Source: Nymphaea colorata (lineage: Eukaryota; Streptophyta; Magnoliopsida; Nymphaeales; Nymphaeaceae). From it: a DNA stretch of 64,000 nucleotides. Shown here piece after piece: positions 48,497 through 61,999 of the stretch. The stretch covers positions 19,275,002 through 19,339,001 of the forward strand of contig NC_045148.1 of assembly GCF_008831285.2 (NCBI RefSeq), read 5' to 3'. A model generated the notes under the pieces. The model did not search any database and was not told where the DNA came from. It saw only the letters and a program-made list of their open reading frames with translations. A program made the position numbers and the translations under genes. Numbering within the stretch: the stretch's first letter is position 1; every line of letters starts with the position of its first letter.

Positions 48497-51400
48497 TTGC
48501 CATATATATACATATATATAAATAATTGACTGCATCAACTATGTTCTTCCTTCCCCCTCTCTCTATATATACTTGTATGCAACATGAACTCATTGTACAG
48601 ATCAACTTTTACTGCTAGCCCCATGCTTCCATGTTTGAACATATTATGCCACAGAGGGCCTTCAGTCTTGTCATGAATGTAAACGTCGGATATCCAACAT
48701 AACCTTTTTTGCTTTAAAGTACCAGAAAATGATTCTCAAGGCGGGAGAGAGTTCAGCCCATCGCCTTCCCAAAAATGTAAAATTAGGACTGTGGAAGTAA
48801 TCGATAGTTAATTTCCTTATATTTTAGTTTGCACCATGGTGTTTCTTCTTCAGTAATCAAGTCTCTTCCTGCCATAGTTCTTGAAAGGAATTATACGGGA
48901 ATGAATTTCACAAAGAAGTTTTCCCTTTACCTTTTCGCATCATGTGACTGCAATCTTTGTCATTAAGGGAAGCGTCTGCTTTGGGCAGCCGTGAGAATCA
49001 TTGTCACATGTTTGGGAGAGAATGATTCTTATGGGCTCCACTTTCACACGTCATGGCAGGCGTGGGAAAGTGGGGCTGAATCAAGAAACATGTTTGCCAT
49101 TACCTTGCAGAATTCGATCGCCATGGAAATTAATGATGTCAGTGGAAGCTCAATATCAGCAGAAAACAAGGTTTTAAGAAGATGCTATTTCCTACGTGAC
49201 GTCCATTTCCTTAAAGGGGTTAGAGCGCCTTGAATGCTGGGGGGCCAAACACTGTTGAAGAAAGGTTAAAAAATCAGGGGAAATTTTCCTATGAAAATGA
49301 GAGAAGAACCAAACAGAACTACTGTAAACTAAAAATATATTGAAATCAGAAAAGAAGGGTTGAAATTGCAGAAACAATATCAACCGAACATACATTAAAC
49401 AGGAGAGGGCAAATGGCAAAAGAAGATTGAACTTTTCCTCCTTTTTTGTGGGTGTGGCTAAGAAAAAGTGTGCAGTTATTTAGTGAACAGAGATTCCAAT
49501 GGATGGAGATTCAAATCAGATGTACCTTTTACCCTATCCAATTTATTGGATGTTCATATGGTTTTCAATTCAGATTGGAATACAAATCAAGAAAAGTTTA
49601 TACCACATCTCAATATGACTTTTAAATTCATCAATCTGAATCCAATCTAGATCCAACTTTAGATTCATTTTGTGACTTTTAAATTCATCAATCTGAATCC
49701 AACTTTAGATTAAAAAATGAATTCGATCTGCATTATGATATCCTAAAAACCAACTTCCAAATGTATGAGACATTGATATAGGAAAATTTAATTCTGGGTA
49801 CCAAATGTTCACCATGTGGAATGACGGTGAATACAATTCCACAGCAAACAATCTGGGTGGAGACAGGTGAGAGTACTGTGTGGGCAATTGCCCACATATA
49901 TGAAGCAACAAAAAAAAAATGCTTACTTTCATATTGATACTCGAAGATAATTTTTCTAATTTAAACATTGGTACCATTTAAAATTTTATAACTAATATGT
50001 CTCAACAAGAATTTTTCTAGCTCTACATTTAGAAATTCATGCTTCACTTTCACTAGGACAATCACCACAAGATGGATGTTATCGATTTAGTAGCTTTGTT
50101 TTTTATGCAGTTAAATTTAAATGTGAAAAAATATAATTCAAAGAGTTTTACTAGCCAAAACTGGCTCTTCATTGACTCCCAATAAAATGGTACTTGACTC
50201 GCATGACACATCCATCTTATAGACATAACTCAATTTAGTTTGCCTAATTTTTTAGTGTCACGTTGCACCCGACCTTGACTTTAGACACCCAAAAAAAATT
50301 AAAACTGAAAAGGCTCCGAACTCTGATGTTAGCATAAAGGAAATTTTTTCGAAGCCTAGTTATTTGTTATGAATTTAAAGAGGACACCATGGCTTTGACA
50401 ATTTTCTTAATAGGCATCACATTTTTCACGAAAACTATTATCAAATAAAGGCTAAAAATGCATGCACTTTTGTATGATCTAAGGAACAAGAAGATTAAAT
50501 CAAAATTAAGTAGTGAGAACGCAATTTAGTGATATAGGGTAATATTAAAAAAAATCATACGTAGATAATGTTTTACTTTTTTTTTTTAAGTTAATGAAAG
50601 TTTACTTTAACTCATTATTTGACAGTTTTTATGAAAAATGTTGCGGCCTTTATTAAGAAAATTGTAAAAGATGCATTTCTTTTTAATTATAGGAAAAGAT
50701 AATCCTTATAAAAATAAACATTCTCCTAACATAAAACACTCATTCATTTTATTTTTCTAAAATTTATGAATATTAGTACAATGTAAATTACCTATATAAC
50801 TTAGAAGTACCATTTTGGAACTTTTAACCGCACTGATTTGCCTCACTTGAAGGCGCGGTCTCTAATTGGTAATGCAGGAAGGACATTGAACCCAGGCCGC
50901 ACCGCCAACCCACACATCTTGGCAGGTCAGGCTCAGTTAGAGACTCAGGCATGACCGGATTAGCTTGCTCAATCAATCTGTCCGACCATCTTGTATCATG
51001 AACCAAAAAACCTAAGTTCGGAGCCAGAAATTTTCATGAGGCGGACCAAATTAAGGTTTCTAAATTTTGACTAGGGTTGAAATATCATTTTTCAAAATTT
51101 TTATATAAAACAAATGTAATTTTTTAAATTTATACGTAAATTTTTTTTTAAAAACAAAATTTGAGATGGGGCCAGGGCCCATGCGAGCCCTACCTTGCCT
51201 CTACTGCTGCATAAACCCGATGGCCAACCCTGCTTATATAACTGACTCTAAGTTAGATGTCTTGATCGGAGCATAAATTTTCTATGCATTCATATTCATG
51301 AATTATAAAACAAAAATAATATCGCCACATGTTTTATATCAATATTTGGGGCTAATTTCTGACCCCTTTTTTCTTCTCTTTTTCTATTGGGTATTCAAGT

Positions 51401-51811
51401 CAAGGTTACACCAAATATTGTACTTTGACATATGGTAGACCACTGTCACATGCTCATCTCCAGATGTTTAGCCCGGTATTGAAGATTGTGAGGAATCTTT
51501 AAGAGTTTATAAAAGAGGTCATGAAAAAAATGATTGTCTAGGAGTCAGTCTGGTTGTTACAGATGATGCCTTTCATTTTCTCCATCATCTGAAATATATT
51601 CTTAAATCAAGAAGACAATTAAAAAGATAATCAAATATAGTTTGAAACCTCTATAATGAAAAATGTTAAGGTAAAGAAGGAGACATTTCTTTGGGGCAAG
51701 CGGGAGGGGGTCCCACTACTCAAGTGAGAGGCCAGAACCCAAGTTTAGAACTGCTTCAGGATCATGATGAATTTACGGTTACACCCTTAGAAGGGGACTT
51801 TTCTTAACAAT
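48497..51811. other. Intergenic DNA
   Basis: No gene recognised. It is mostly AT-rich. It includes an 18-bp perfect palindrome at 49879-49896 (TGTGGGCAATTGCCCACA) and a worn TE-like fragment at about 51005-51205. Confidence 0.5.
51005..51205. mobile_element. Possible degenerate TE fragment
   Basis: Contains GGAGCCAGAAATTTTC at the left, an A/T-rich centre and GGGGCCAGGGCCC followed by CCTTGCCTCTACTGC at the right, the same layout as the fragment at 43998. The ends are too worn for a firm call. Confidence 0.3.
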
Positions 51812-52020
51812 AGGGGTGGGTATCGGGCCGGGCCGGCCCGAGTCTCGTTCTAGGCCCAGCCCATTTAAATTAAAAAAATATACTTTTTAATTATAAAATA
51901 ACATTTTTTAATATAAAATGTATTTATTAAGAATAAAAAAATATTATTAAAACAAAAATTTAAAAATATATATATATTTTTTTAACTTACCGGGCCAACC
52001 CGGCCCGACGCCCAGCCTTA
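51812..52020. mobile_element. MITE with GC-rich inverted ends and 9-bp target duplication
   Basis: 209 bp. Ends AGGGGTGGGTATCGGGCC and, inverted, TAAGGCTGGGCGTCGGGCC, pair over roughly 28 bp. The flanks carry CTTAACAAT at 51803-51811 and 52021-52029. A 9-bp duplication fits a Mutator-like element. The centre is AT-rich and non-coding. Confidence 0.8.
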
Positions 52021-52060
52021 CTTAACAATGGCTTTTGGTTATGCAATTAATACTTCCAAG

Positions 52061-52554
52061 TAGGCGTGAACACTAGCCTGAGTTCAGTCAGCTTGAACTC
52101 GGCTCGATTAATGAAACCTTGAACTCGACTCGGCTCGACTCGGTAGTTACGTATTGTGCTTGAGCTCGACTCAGTTAAGGCTTGACAAATTCGTTTGAAT
52201 AGAATTGGCATTCTTGGTTGCATGTTGAGCTTGAGCTCAACTCGATTAAGGCTGTACAAACTCGTTTGAATAGAATTGACATTCATCGTTGCGTGTTGAG
52301 TTCGAGCTCGACTCGATTAGGCTCGACAAACTCGTAAATTTGTTTGAATATATTGACTTGATTAATGCTTAATAAACTCGATTAAGGTTCGAGATCAACT
52401 TGACCGTTACATGTTGAGCTCGAACTCAACTTGATTATTTGAACGAGTCGACTCATGAACTCGAGTTTGACTCGTTAAGCAAATGGCTCAGCTTGAACTC
52501 GTTCACGAGCCGAGCTTTAACAAGTCGAGTAGCTTCACTCGTGGTTCGCCCTTA
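52061..52554. mobile_element. MITE-like element built of degenerate AACTCGACTCG repeats
   Basis: Starts TAGGCGTGAACAC and ends GTGGTTCGCCCTTA, an imperfect inverted pair, with CTTCCAAG and CTTAGAAG as a likely worn 8-bp target duplication. The interior repeats a unit of roughly 85-90 bp containing GAGCTCGACTCGATTAAGGC and CAAACTCGTTTGAATAGAA. There is no coding content. Confidence 0.65.
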
Positions 52555-52562
52555 CTTAGAAG

Positions 52563-54910
52563 GACCAAATTAGTTAATCACTAATTAATTAAATGGGCCT
52601 GAAAGAAGGAGATGGGAAGGTCTTTGCCGCAATCGAAGGAGCAAATATCTGATGATCCAATTGTACGTACATGGCAGGATATGGTGAGAATCCTTAGAAT
52701 CTGGCTAAATAAATAGATCAGAAAGAGCAATGGAGCCTAGGAGGAACTCTCGATATGCAATGAAATATTTAGGGGGAGTTTGATAATCCAGAATCATGGA
52801 ATTTTAGAATCAAAATGTTAATTTTTTAAACAATTGGAATGATTAAACAAACATGGTATTTTGTTTCCCTGGATTTTTTATTCTATTCCCGTTTGAGGAA
52901 AAATTTGAGTTCCTTTTCCTTTTTTTTTTTCAGAAAATTCAATCCCTGGAGGAGGATTCTCCAAGGACTTCAAGCTGCTATATTTCAGTTTTATTTTCTT
53001 TTAGATTTTCTGTTTTTTCCCGAGCTATAGCACTCTTTTTAGATTTCTTTGTTAACTTGAGTCTCTTGTGATTCCGTGAATGAAGTTGTGATACTCCTAA
53101 CTCTTGTCATCTTCTCCTAGATTGCCATTAAAATAGCAGTCCTTCCCTTCAATGTGTTTTAGAGTCTTCGCATTTGATCTCTTATTTTTTGGATTTCTAA
53201 CGATCTTAAATAACCTTAATTTACTTGATATTATGGCGGTCCATAAAAGACCTGATTTTTTAAATTATCAACTTGTAAAGCGGTTCGCCTCTCATATTGA
53301 TATCTTTGCTAAAAGTTTCAATGAATGCCTTAAAAAAACCTATACTGTGTATATATTTATTCTCTTTTAGTTTAAACCAATGCTATTTAAGATTTCATAA
53401 GCTGTGAGGAAAGATCCTCAAGTTTTTCCGCTAGTTTGGATCAATATTGCTCACAATAAGCTTACTTGTTGGTAACCTTGCTACAATCTTTTTCTTATCA
53501 AACACCTATGTAACATTATATAAGAAGCAATGTTGTGCTCGAGATCTCAATAATGTCACATCCTATTTTCTCATGAGTAAGAATCAAATATATTTTGAAA
53601 ATATCATTTTCCTATTTTAAACTCCAAATTAATTTAAGAGAACGTCATTGTTCTCCTCTGTCTAAAGTTTGTATAGTCCTTTGCTTTGTTATGCATTTTG
53701 TTTACTTATGTTGAGTCTTTGGTTTAGAGTATTCAGATGCGACGGAGCTCCCTCCAATCCGATTCCAAGTGTATGTAATGAGATTTCTTGTTTTGAGTGG
53801 TCGGCAAGAATCTTATAAGTGGGTTCAGATAACCCTATATAAGCAAGTTGAGACCCGTGACAGTCATAAAAGTAGTCTTAAATCATCTCACTTAAATGAA
53901 GCCAATATCAAATCAATTGGGTTCATAATTAAACCCATGGTTCAATGGACTGGCTTATTGTCTGAAAACATATTTAAAATTTTCTAAATTCTTATCACCT
54001 TTTTATTTCTTTTTCTGTTTATCTTTTTCCTAAAACTAATTAATATACCAATGCTTTTTGTCAATTTATAGTTGATTGTTGCAATACTCGTTAAGACAAA
54101 GGAAAGAAGGTGAGATCTTAGACAGACATATATTTTTCAAAATTTAAGGAACGTTTGGTTAGTTTGTAGTATTATGATAAGATCTTGGGTAAGTTGTTAG
54201 GTTCTACCACGTTATATTCTTGATTTATGAAAAAAAAATAAAAATTTTATATTTGAATTATACCATAAATTTATAAAAGTTTAGATCTTGAAATTTAAGG
54301 ATCTTAAGTCAAAAATTCTTATTTTTTTTATTTGAAATTTATGAACTTAAGACATAAGAAAAAATTTAATTTTATGATGACGTACATAATTTGTTGAAAC
54401 AATATATTTAAAGTGGACCCTATCTTAAGCGACCCTCCAATCTAAAACTTTAGGGGTGTTTGATGCAATGAAAATCAAGAATTGGAGACATTTTGGTGGA
54501 AATAAGTTTTTTGGAAAAAAGAAATTGGAAAAAAGTTTATACTTCCCATTTGGATGTGTGTTTGATGACTGTTATTTCTCAGTTTGATTAAAAAGAAATA
54601 TGTTTCTGGTTAAAATGAATAAGAAAGGAAGAATGGTGATCATGTTTCTGGTTAAGATGAAGAAGGACGGAAGAAGGGTGATCGGTGAATTGTCGCAAAA
54701 CTTTCTTTCTCCCCTCACTGGCTAAGCTGTGAAGGGGTTGCTGCCTCTATCAAATTGCCCCGTCATAGGTGAGATCTCTCTCCCTCTTTCTCAAGATTGA
54801 GCGCCGCCGGCTCTTCTCTCTACCCATCCGGCAGCCCTCGCCCCTCTTTCTTTCTTATCGGCGGATACATTATTTATCGGTTTTTGTCGCGCGATAGGAT
54901 ACTGTACTGA
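52563..54910. other. Intergenic DNA
   Basis: AT-rich sequence without a recognised gene, RNA or mobile element. Short open frames here have no known similarity. Confidence 0.45.
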
Positions 54911-54994
54911 TATGGGTTTATATATTTGTAATGTTTTTAAATTTTAAAAATTTATGGGTTTATATATTTGTAATGTTTTTAAATTTTAAAAATT
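54911..54994. repeat. Tandem duplication of a 42-bp AT-rich unit
   Basis: Two copies of a unit starting TATGGGTTTATATATTTG lie head to tail with a period of 42 bp, about 400 bp upstream of the PDIL5 gene. Confidence 0.85.
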
Positions 54995-55398
54995 TATTTA
55001 AAAAATTCAAATTAATTTTTAATTCAGTAGATTTAAAAAAGAGGGAGGTCAGGACTGAGAATTATCTAATTTAAGGCTCATGAACTCGTTCGTGCATCTC
55101 GGTGATCTACGGCTATGACCGTCCATTCGTCATCCGGATCGGATCCCGATAGTTTTTTCGGGTCCCCAACTCTTGAAGCCCATTTTGCCACGGCCCCCAA
55201 ACGGCATAAATAACCGAAAAGTGAGAAGGAGAACGTAAATTGGGAGAACAGGAGGTAAGAGAAAACGTAAATGCTGCTCTCCGTGCAACAGCCGGAGCAG
55301 CTTGAGCACCTCTCTCTGAACTAGATTCCGTGAAGCGTTCGCGGAAAAGAAAGAGGAGCAAGGAGACGAATAGCGAAGATCGCTGACAGTCCTTCACC

Positions 55399-58300
55399 AT
55401 GATCTCCGCCGGCAAGCTCAAATCCGTCGACTTCTATAGGCACAGATCTCTCTCCCCCTCTTCTTCTCCAGTAGGATCGTTTCGCTCATTTCTTCATGTC
55501 GATTTTCCTTTCTAGAGAGACTGTAGAGACTATTGTGCCTCAGATCTGGCGGATCTTTCATCTGCTTCTTCCATTTGTAAAGTGTAGAGTCGGCGAGGTT
55601 TTCTGGTTTTGGAAAGGTGGCGACTTTTGTGTTCGTTATCCTTTTCCTGGTGCTGATGCGGGTATTCACATTGCTGCGCGGTTCGCGGATACTGAATTGG
55701 GCTTTAAAAGCCAAAATTTGATATCATTGTGAATGCTCATGACATAGAGAGCAAAGGAAATGATTCCGCGAGCAAGGTTGAGGTTTTAGTTTTACTGTAA
55801 CTATGTTCGGCGGATTTACAGATTCTCCATGATTAGATGGATGAGTAGATTCTTAATGTCCATAGGTTAGATGGTATTTGAGGAATTGGTTGAGTCCGTG
55901 CTCAGTCCACTTCTTTATACAACTTCCTTTCTGCTAGTGGTAATTGTCAACGCAACTGCCGCGATTGGGTGATCAGCATGTCCATTCTGTGGAACCATGA
56001 TATATTTTCCACAGACAACAAGGAATGGGCGAATCCTTGGGTGTTAAGAGTTGTTCCTGGAAGCTGGTTATGCTGACTGTATAGGAGAAGCTGCTGTCTG
56101 GAAAAAATTAAGACCGAAGAGGGGGAAACTGCAGCAATGAGCATTTCGCTTTCTGATTGTCCAGGTTCTTTCACAATAAAATTGAACAGTAATAGGATTC
56201 TAAAACTGGAGTTTTGACAGTAATAGCAAAACCATTTCGTTCTGTGTGCTATTTTCTGTTGATCCATATATTAATCCAAATAAACAATCAGGTTCAAAAA
56301 ATGGAAGCACGGTAGGACGTGATGCCTTGAAAAGCACATTGGCTGAATGACCTCGAGGAGGGTGAAAATGAAACTGTTCGGTTTGTAGTTTTAAGAGTGG
56401 TTGGAGGGACTGGGTAAAGGCCAAAGCTATGGCACGTTTGGTGTATTTTGTGTGATAATAAAAAAAAAAATTCTCAAATCGATTATATATCTCCTGTTGG
56501 ATACTATGTGCTTGTTAGGTATTCAAAATTCATATGTTTTGAGAAAGTTAGAAATCCATTATTATGTATGTGCATTTCATTGTTTCGCAATCCACTTGCC
56601 TGATGTATGTTCCATCAGCGTTTAGACTGATTTCTGCTGTTACCGCATGCCAGCATATTGTGCTTCTTTCCCCTTTGTTGTTGTTAAGTAGTTTCTTTAG
56701 AGATGCAATCAAATCATCTCTCTAAAAAATATTTATTATTTACAATTTGTTCCTTCTTGTATCTTGCTTGAATTGTAATATATTGAACCCAGTAACTAAT
56801 TCTAATTATTTGGAGTTTCAATGTTGAACTACAGGAAAATTCCGAGAGACTTAACAGAGGCATCATTGTCAGGTGCAGGATTGTCCATCATTGCAGCACT
56901 TTCCATGGTTTTTTTGTTTGGAATGGTACGGGTAAACTCTAGCTGTTATTGTACTCTTAGGTTTACTGTTTGTCATGTACTTTTGTTTATTTTTGATAAC
57001 TTGAATTTTTTGTCCTGATAAATTGTTTTTCACTTTCTTTATTCAAGAAGAGTGAAAAATCATGTCATGCTATGGGTGTTTCAGTTATTGAAGTTCACAA
57101 GCATTCTGTGTCTATGGGCTTCATTGGCACAATCATTGGTTCTTTTGTCTCCAAAATGTCTTGATCATCTATCTGGTTATTCATATCTTGATTTTTCAGG
57201 AACTAAGCAACTATATGGCAGTACGCACGACCACAACTGTTGTTGTTGATAGGAGCATGGACGGGGATTTCTTACGCATTGAGTTCAACATGAGGTATTG
57301 ATGACTTCCATACCCTCTTTTGGAGTACCAAATTTGTGTTCCTTATTTTCTGTCTGATAAACGAAATGAAAACAAGAGCTAATTCTTGTTAGTTTAAATA
57401 TTTTTCTTCTTCTGTTTGCAGCTTTCCTGCTTTATCTTGTGAATTTGCCTCTGTTGATGTAAGCGACGTGTTGGGCACAGTAAGTTCCTGGATCATTTGA
57501 ACTATATACCAGTGCAAATTATACCTGGGAAATGTGTACGCCTATTTATGCTGCATAATCATATCTAGCATGGACGAGCCTGTGCAAATCTGAGTTTTGC
57601 AAAGAGGCTGTTATCTGCTGAATTCTTTGTAAAATGTGACAGGGTCTTTCCACTGGTTCTGTGCATGAAGTTAAGTTTGTGCTGGTTTTTCTGTGTTCCA
57701 GATTCATGTTTCAATTAGTCCCATGAGTTATTTTCTTATTTTCTTAAATGTTTTCCTAATGTTGAATGGTGAAATGAGAACATAATTTGTGGTATACTTT
57801 GATGATCAGCAGAAACCGTTATATCGTCTGAGAAGTTCCAAGTTGTCTGTGGATCTCTATTGGCATGATAGTGTTAAACTCCTTTAGTATTCACTGAACA
57901 ACAAGGATGGCGTCCCAATTGGCTGTGGTCTTGTCACAGTAATTTAATACCTTTGTAAAATGGACAAAGATAAGGCGTACTGGAGAAGAGGAATGAGTTC
58001 CAGAAGTTCAACATAAAGTTGATTTGCCTATGAAATTCCTAACAGAGTAACTATATTTTGGTGCACTTATATGAAACTTCTTACTTGGATGCCATGAAGA
58101 GGCGAAGTTAAAGCAAGGAGTTTTAGGATAAGTAAAGGTTTGTGTTTGGATATCAGGTTGAAAATAGAGAAAAAAAATATCCTGTGTAGACCCGAAAATG
58201 GATGAAAATAGTTGTGTTGCAGCTGAACATCCCCACATCTTGAAATATTGGCACAGCCACTCCCTTACCTGCATCTAGGTCATGCCAACTCTAGTGTGAC

Positions 58301-61300
58301 ATTTGTTTCGGCGGGCTCCTGTGAAGCAGGTGTTGACCAGATAAATTCTATGTAGTTAAAAGTGCTCGGTGGGCCTAGGCAGCGGACATCACAAGAAAGC
58401 TGAGTTGGGTCCTAGGCGGTGGCTAGGTGAATAGAGGAGAGGAATACGAAAGGGAAAACGATGAAGAAACAGAGGGAAAGGGTCCAACTCCAAGTACTTG
58501 AAACTCCTCCACATCAATGAATATAAAATTTTATAGTTGAAATGAAAAAAAAAAAAAGGAATTCTGCTTGGGCCATCTTGGTGCCTTGGCCTAGGCGGGT
58601 GCCAGGTGCCTAGGTGTGCTTTTTGCCTTTGAATTTGAAAAATCAAATATTATGTGCTGATCTCATGTTTCACTGATTCAGTTGTTTTTGTAGAAAATTG
58701 TTTGGATCTTTGCTTATGAAGGTAGTGTCAGTGGTCTGTCTCACTTTGGAACAGTTGAACTATTTTGAGACAAGCAGTTTAAAACTTTAAAGATAGAGTA
58801 TTAGGAGTCGTCATCAACTAGCTGAGAGCAGTCACCTTATTCAGGACTCCAAAGAGGTTGGAGAAAATAGCTTAGAAAATTTAGGTAATGAAAAAAGCAA
58901 ATACTAGAGGCATTTGAAGCCCACCAAATATCCCAATATTTTGGAACTGTTACAAAAAGATATGTGTAAATGAGTATAAGAAAGCCCATCTATGTGGCTG
59001 GTTGAAACCTGAAAGCAAATTTTAACTACAGAGGTTTTGAGGTGTGTCAGATTTTGAGAATAGATGTTAGTAGGGAGTGTTCTTGTGATTCAATTTGTCT
59101 GTGAAATGTTTTTGTTTTATCCAGACTGAACAATTCTAACATCATTGCATCAGAAGAATGCATGACTTGTGCTGCACTTTACTTTCATTATAATACATGA
59201 CCAGTTCTTGCTTTTTGTTTCTTCTGTTTTAAGGAACACAAAGTGTTTGTCATCAATTTTATGTATTTGACTTGTTAGTTATAGACAATCTCCAACAATG
59301 GTATCACTTTGCAGAACAGGTTAAACATCACAAAGACTGTCCGAAAATTTACAATTGACCGTAACCTAAAGGCAACAGGCTCTGAGTTTCATTCTGGTCC
59401 TATCCCTGATATCCTGAACCATGGTGATGATGTTGAGGAAGACTTTGGTGAAGGGGCACCTTCTGTGAACTCAGTTGCCTTTGACAAATTTGTGCACCAG
59501 TAAGTTGAAGCTGGATCTTGAACTTTCTTTCACTTTCGTAGATGAATATTATCCCTTGGTTATGACCGTAACAGTGGCATAGTGGGATTGGATGCATACA
59601 TGTGCATCAGTAAGTTGAAGCTGGACCTTGAACTTTCTTTTGCTTTTGTACATGAATTTTATCCCTTGGTTGTGACTGTAATAGTGGCATAGTGGGATGG
59701 GATTGGATGCGTGCATGTGCATTCTAAATTTTAATTCCAAATTGCATATTTCGATTGGTCTTGATTTTTACAATTGATTAAGATATGATTTTGTCTCAGG
59801 TACCCAATTTTGGTCATTAACTTTTTCGCCCCATGGTGTTACTGGAGCAGCCGCTTGGTAAACATTCCATTTCTTTCATTATTGTTGTCACTTCATTCAA
59901 TGGTTTGGCACCTTTTGCTTAGATAAAAGTTTAGTCATTCTTGTTCGGTTGAACAGCAAACAATGCCTGGCCTGGGGCCAGGTAACCTGCAGCAGCCAAT
60001 GGCTGAACTCATAATTTCTGCCAAGCTTGACCCTAATTTGTAGACCCAAATGAGTCTGTCTCATTATCACAAACATATGATAATATGGGGCATGAGCAAA
60101 ACATAGAAAACAAGAAAGTGTCAAAATTTCACTTATTTTGAAAATATCCTCAAAAGTATTTCTTATGATGTTAGCATGATATTGTCCTTAAAAAGATTTT
60201 TTTTTTAAATTCTGTAAACATTTGAAGAACTATATGGAATCTTTATAATTGTCTCTTGAAAGAAAACTAGTAGAAAATTCATATTATTTCATAAATTTTT
60301 ATTATTTTCTGATATAATTTTCAATTTCTTAAATTTCTCTGAGAAAAACACATTTTCCAATGAATACCCAAGAAAAAATCTTGCTAAAAAAACTTGAAAT
60401 TAATATTTGTGACAATGGTTTGGCTGAATGGAGCTTGGACCAGACCTGGTAAAAGAAAAAGAGGCACATTGGGTTGTCCCAGCCCAGTGTAGGTCTTCCT
60501 CTTGTAAAAGAATTGTTCTCAAGTTGACATATATTTGATATCTTTTTTAAGCCTCTTCTGTTATATAATCATGAGGCTTGATATTTCCTCTGTTTGATAT
60601 GGTCTGATGCTGCTTGCTCATTTGCAGAAACCATCATGGGAGAAAGCAGCTAAAATAATGAGAGAGAAGTATGCTCCTCTCATGCTTCATCATGTGCCAC
60701 CTTTCTTTTCTCTGTCCAATAAAAAGGAAAGGGAAAAATGGTGCTTTTTATTCCCTTCTTGGTAGCTTCTCTCCAAAATCTGATGAATACCTTTCTTCAG
60801 GTATGACCCTGAAGCAGATGGAAGGATACTCTTGGCCAAGGTTGATTGCACAATGGAGGTGGATTTGTGTAGAAGGTATTGCTTTCAGTAACTTTGTGCA
60901 GACCTTGATATGAACCAGTTAGTCCTTTCAGATACTGTAGATAAAGAAGTTTGATATGATTGAAATTTTTTATAGTCTCGAGTGCTTTTGCATGCTGCAA
61001 GTTTTGCTTGCTTTACACCATTAGAGATAACAATAGTGATAACCTCTATGTTTACTATCAAGGAACATATTTTTTCTGTTTCATTAGAAAGGACTAGGCA
61101 AATGTGCTCCACCATGACCTGATGGAGCATGCCAATCGAATTCCTTTGATACTTGCTGGTTGCTGATTGTATGATTCATCAATTGCTTTGCCAAGGCTAC
61201 ATTGAGAGCCAAGGATCTCAAGTCATTGGATGTGAGTTGCTCTAGGTCTATCCTTCTCTTTGATAAAGAAAAGATCTGGGGCACTTTTGAGGATCTTATG

Positions 61301-61922
61301 TCCTTGATTATGTGAAAATGTATGACAATCAGAGGTTTGGAACTTTGGATCTTGAAGCCAATTCTTGCTCCTAAAAGCTGAGATTAGTCTTTCTGAATTG
61401 CTAAATGTTTATCATTGCTTACCTATCTATCATAAATGTCTGATACTGAATGTCACTAAGAAGTACAATCAAGGTGGTGGGAACTTATCCTGTTCAGAAG
61501 AAGAAAAGGAAACCATGTGAGATTTTCATAAGAACTTAATTAGGCAGCCATGATTTCTGAAGATCTCTTGTAAAAAATATTAAGGCAGGTTCTACATCAC
61601 CTAATTCCAGATAAGGATGTGTTATGAATGGTTAGTGTATGCCTGGTGTTTGTCATTAACATTTCTGTTAACAGGCATGCTTGAGATCGTGAATGAGCTT
61701 GCTGATATATTAATCTAAACTTGAAGCAGCTTTAGAGGAATTCTGAAATTCGACATGCTCATATCTAGGTTAGTTAGAAAACCTAACATGATTAAATTAT
61801 ACATTTGAAACTAATTTTTCTTCTTCATCAATGTTAATGAGGATGTTGGGGTTACTGATGCTTCCTGTATCATTGTCAAATAAGAACTTTTTTTCTTCAA
61901 AATGATCTTAATGCTTGTAAGG

Positions 61923-61999
<77 letters not shown>

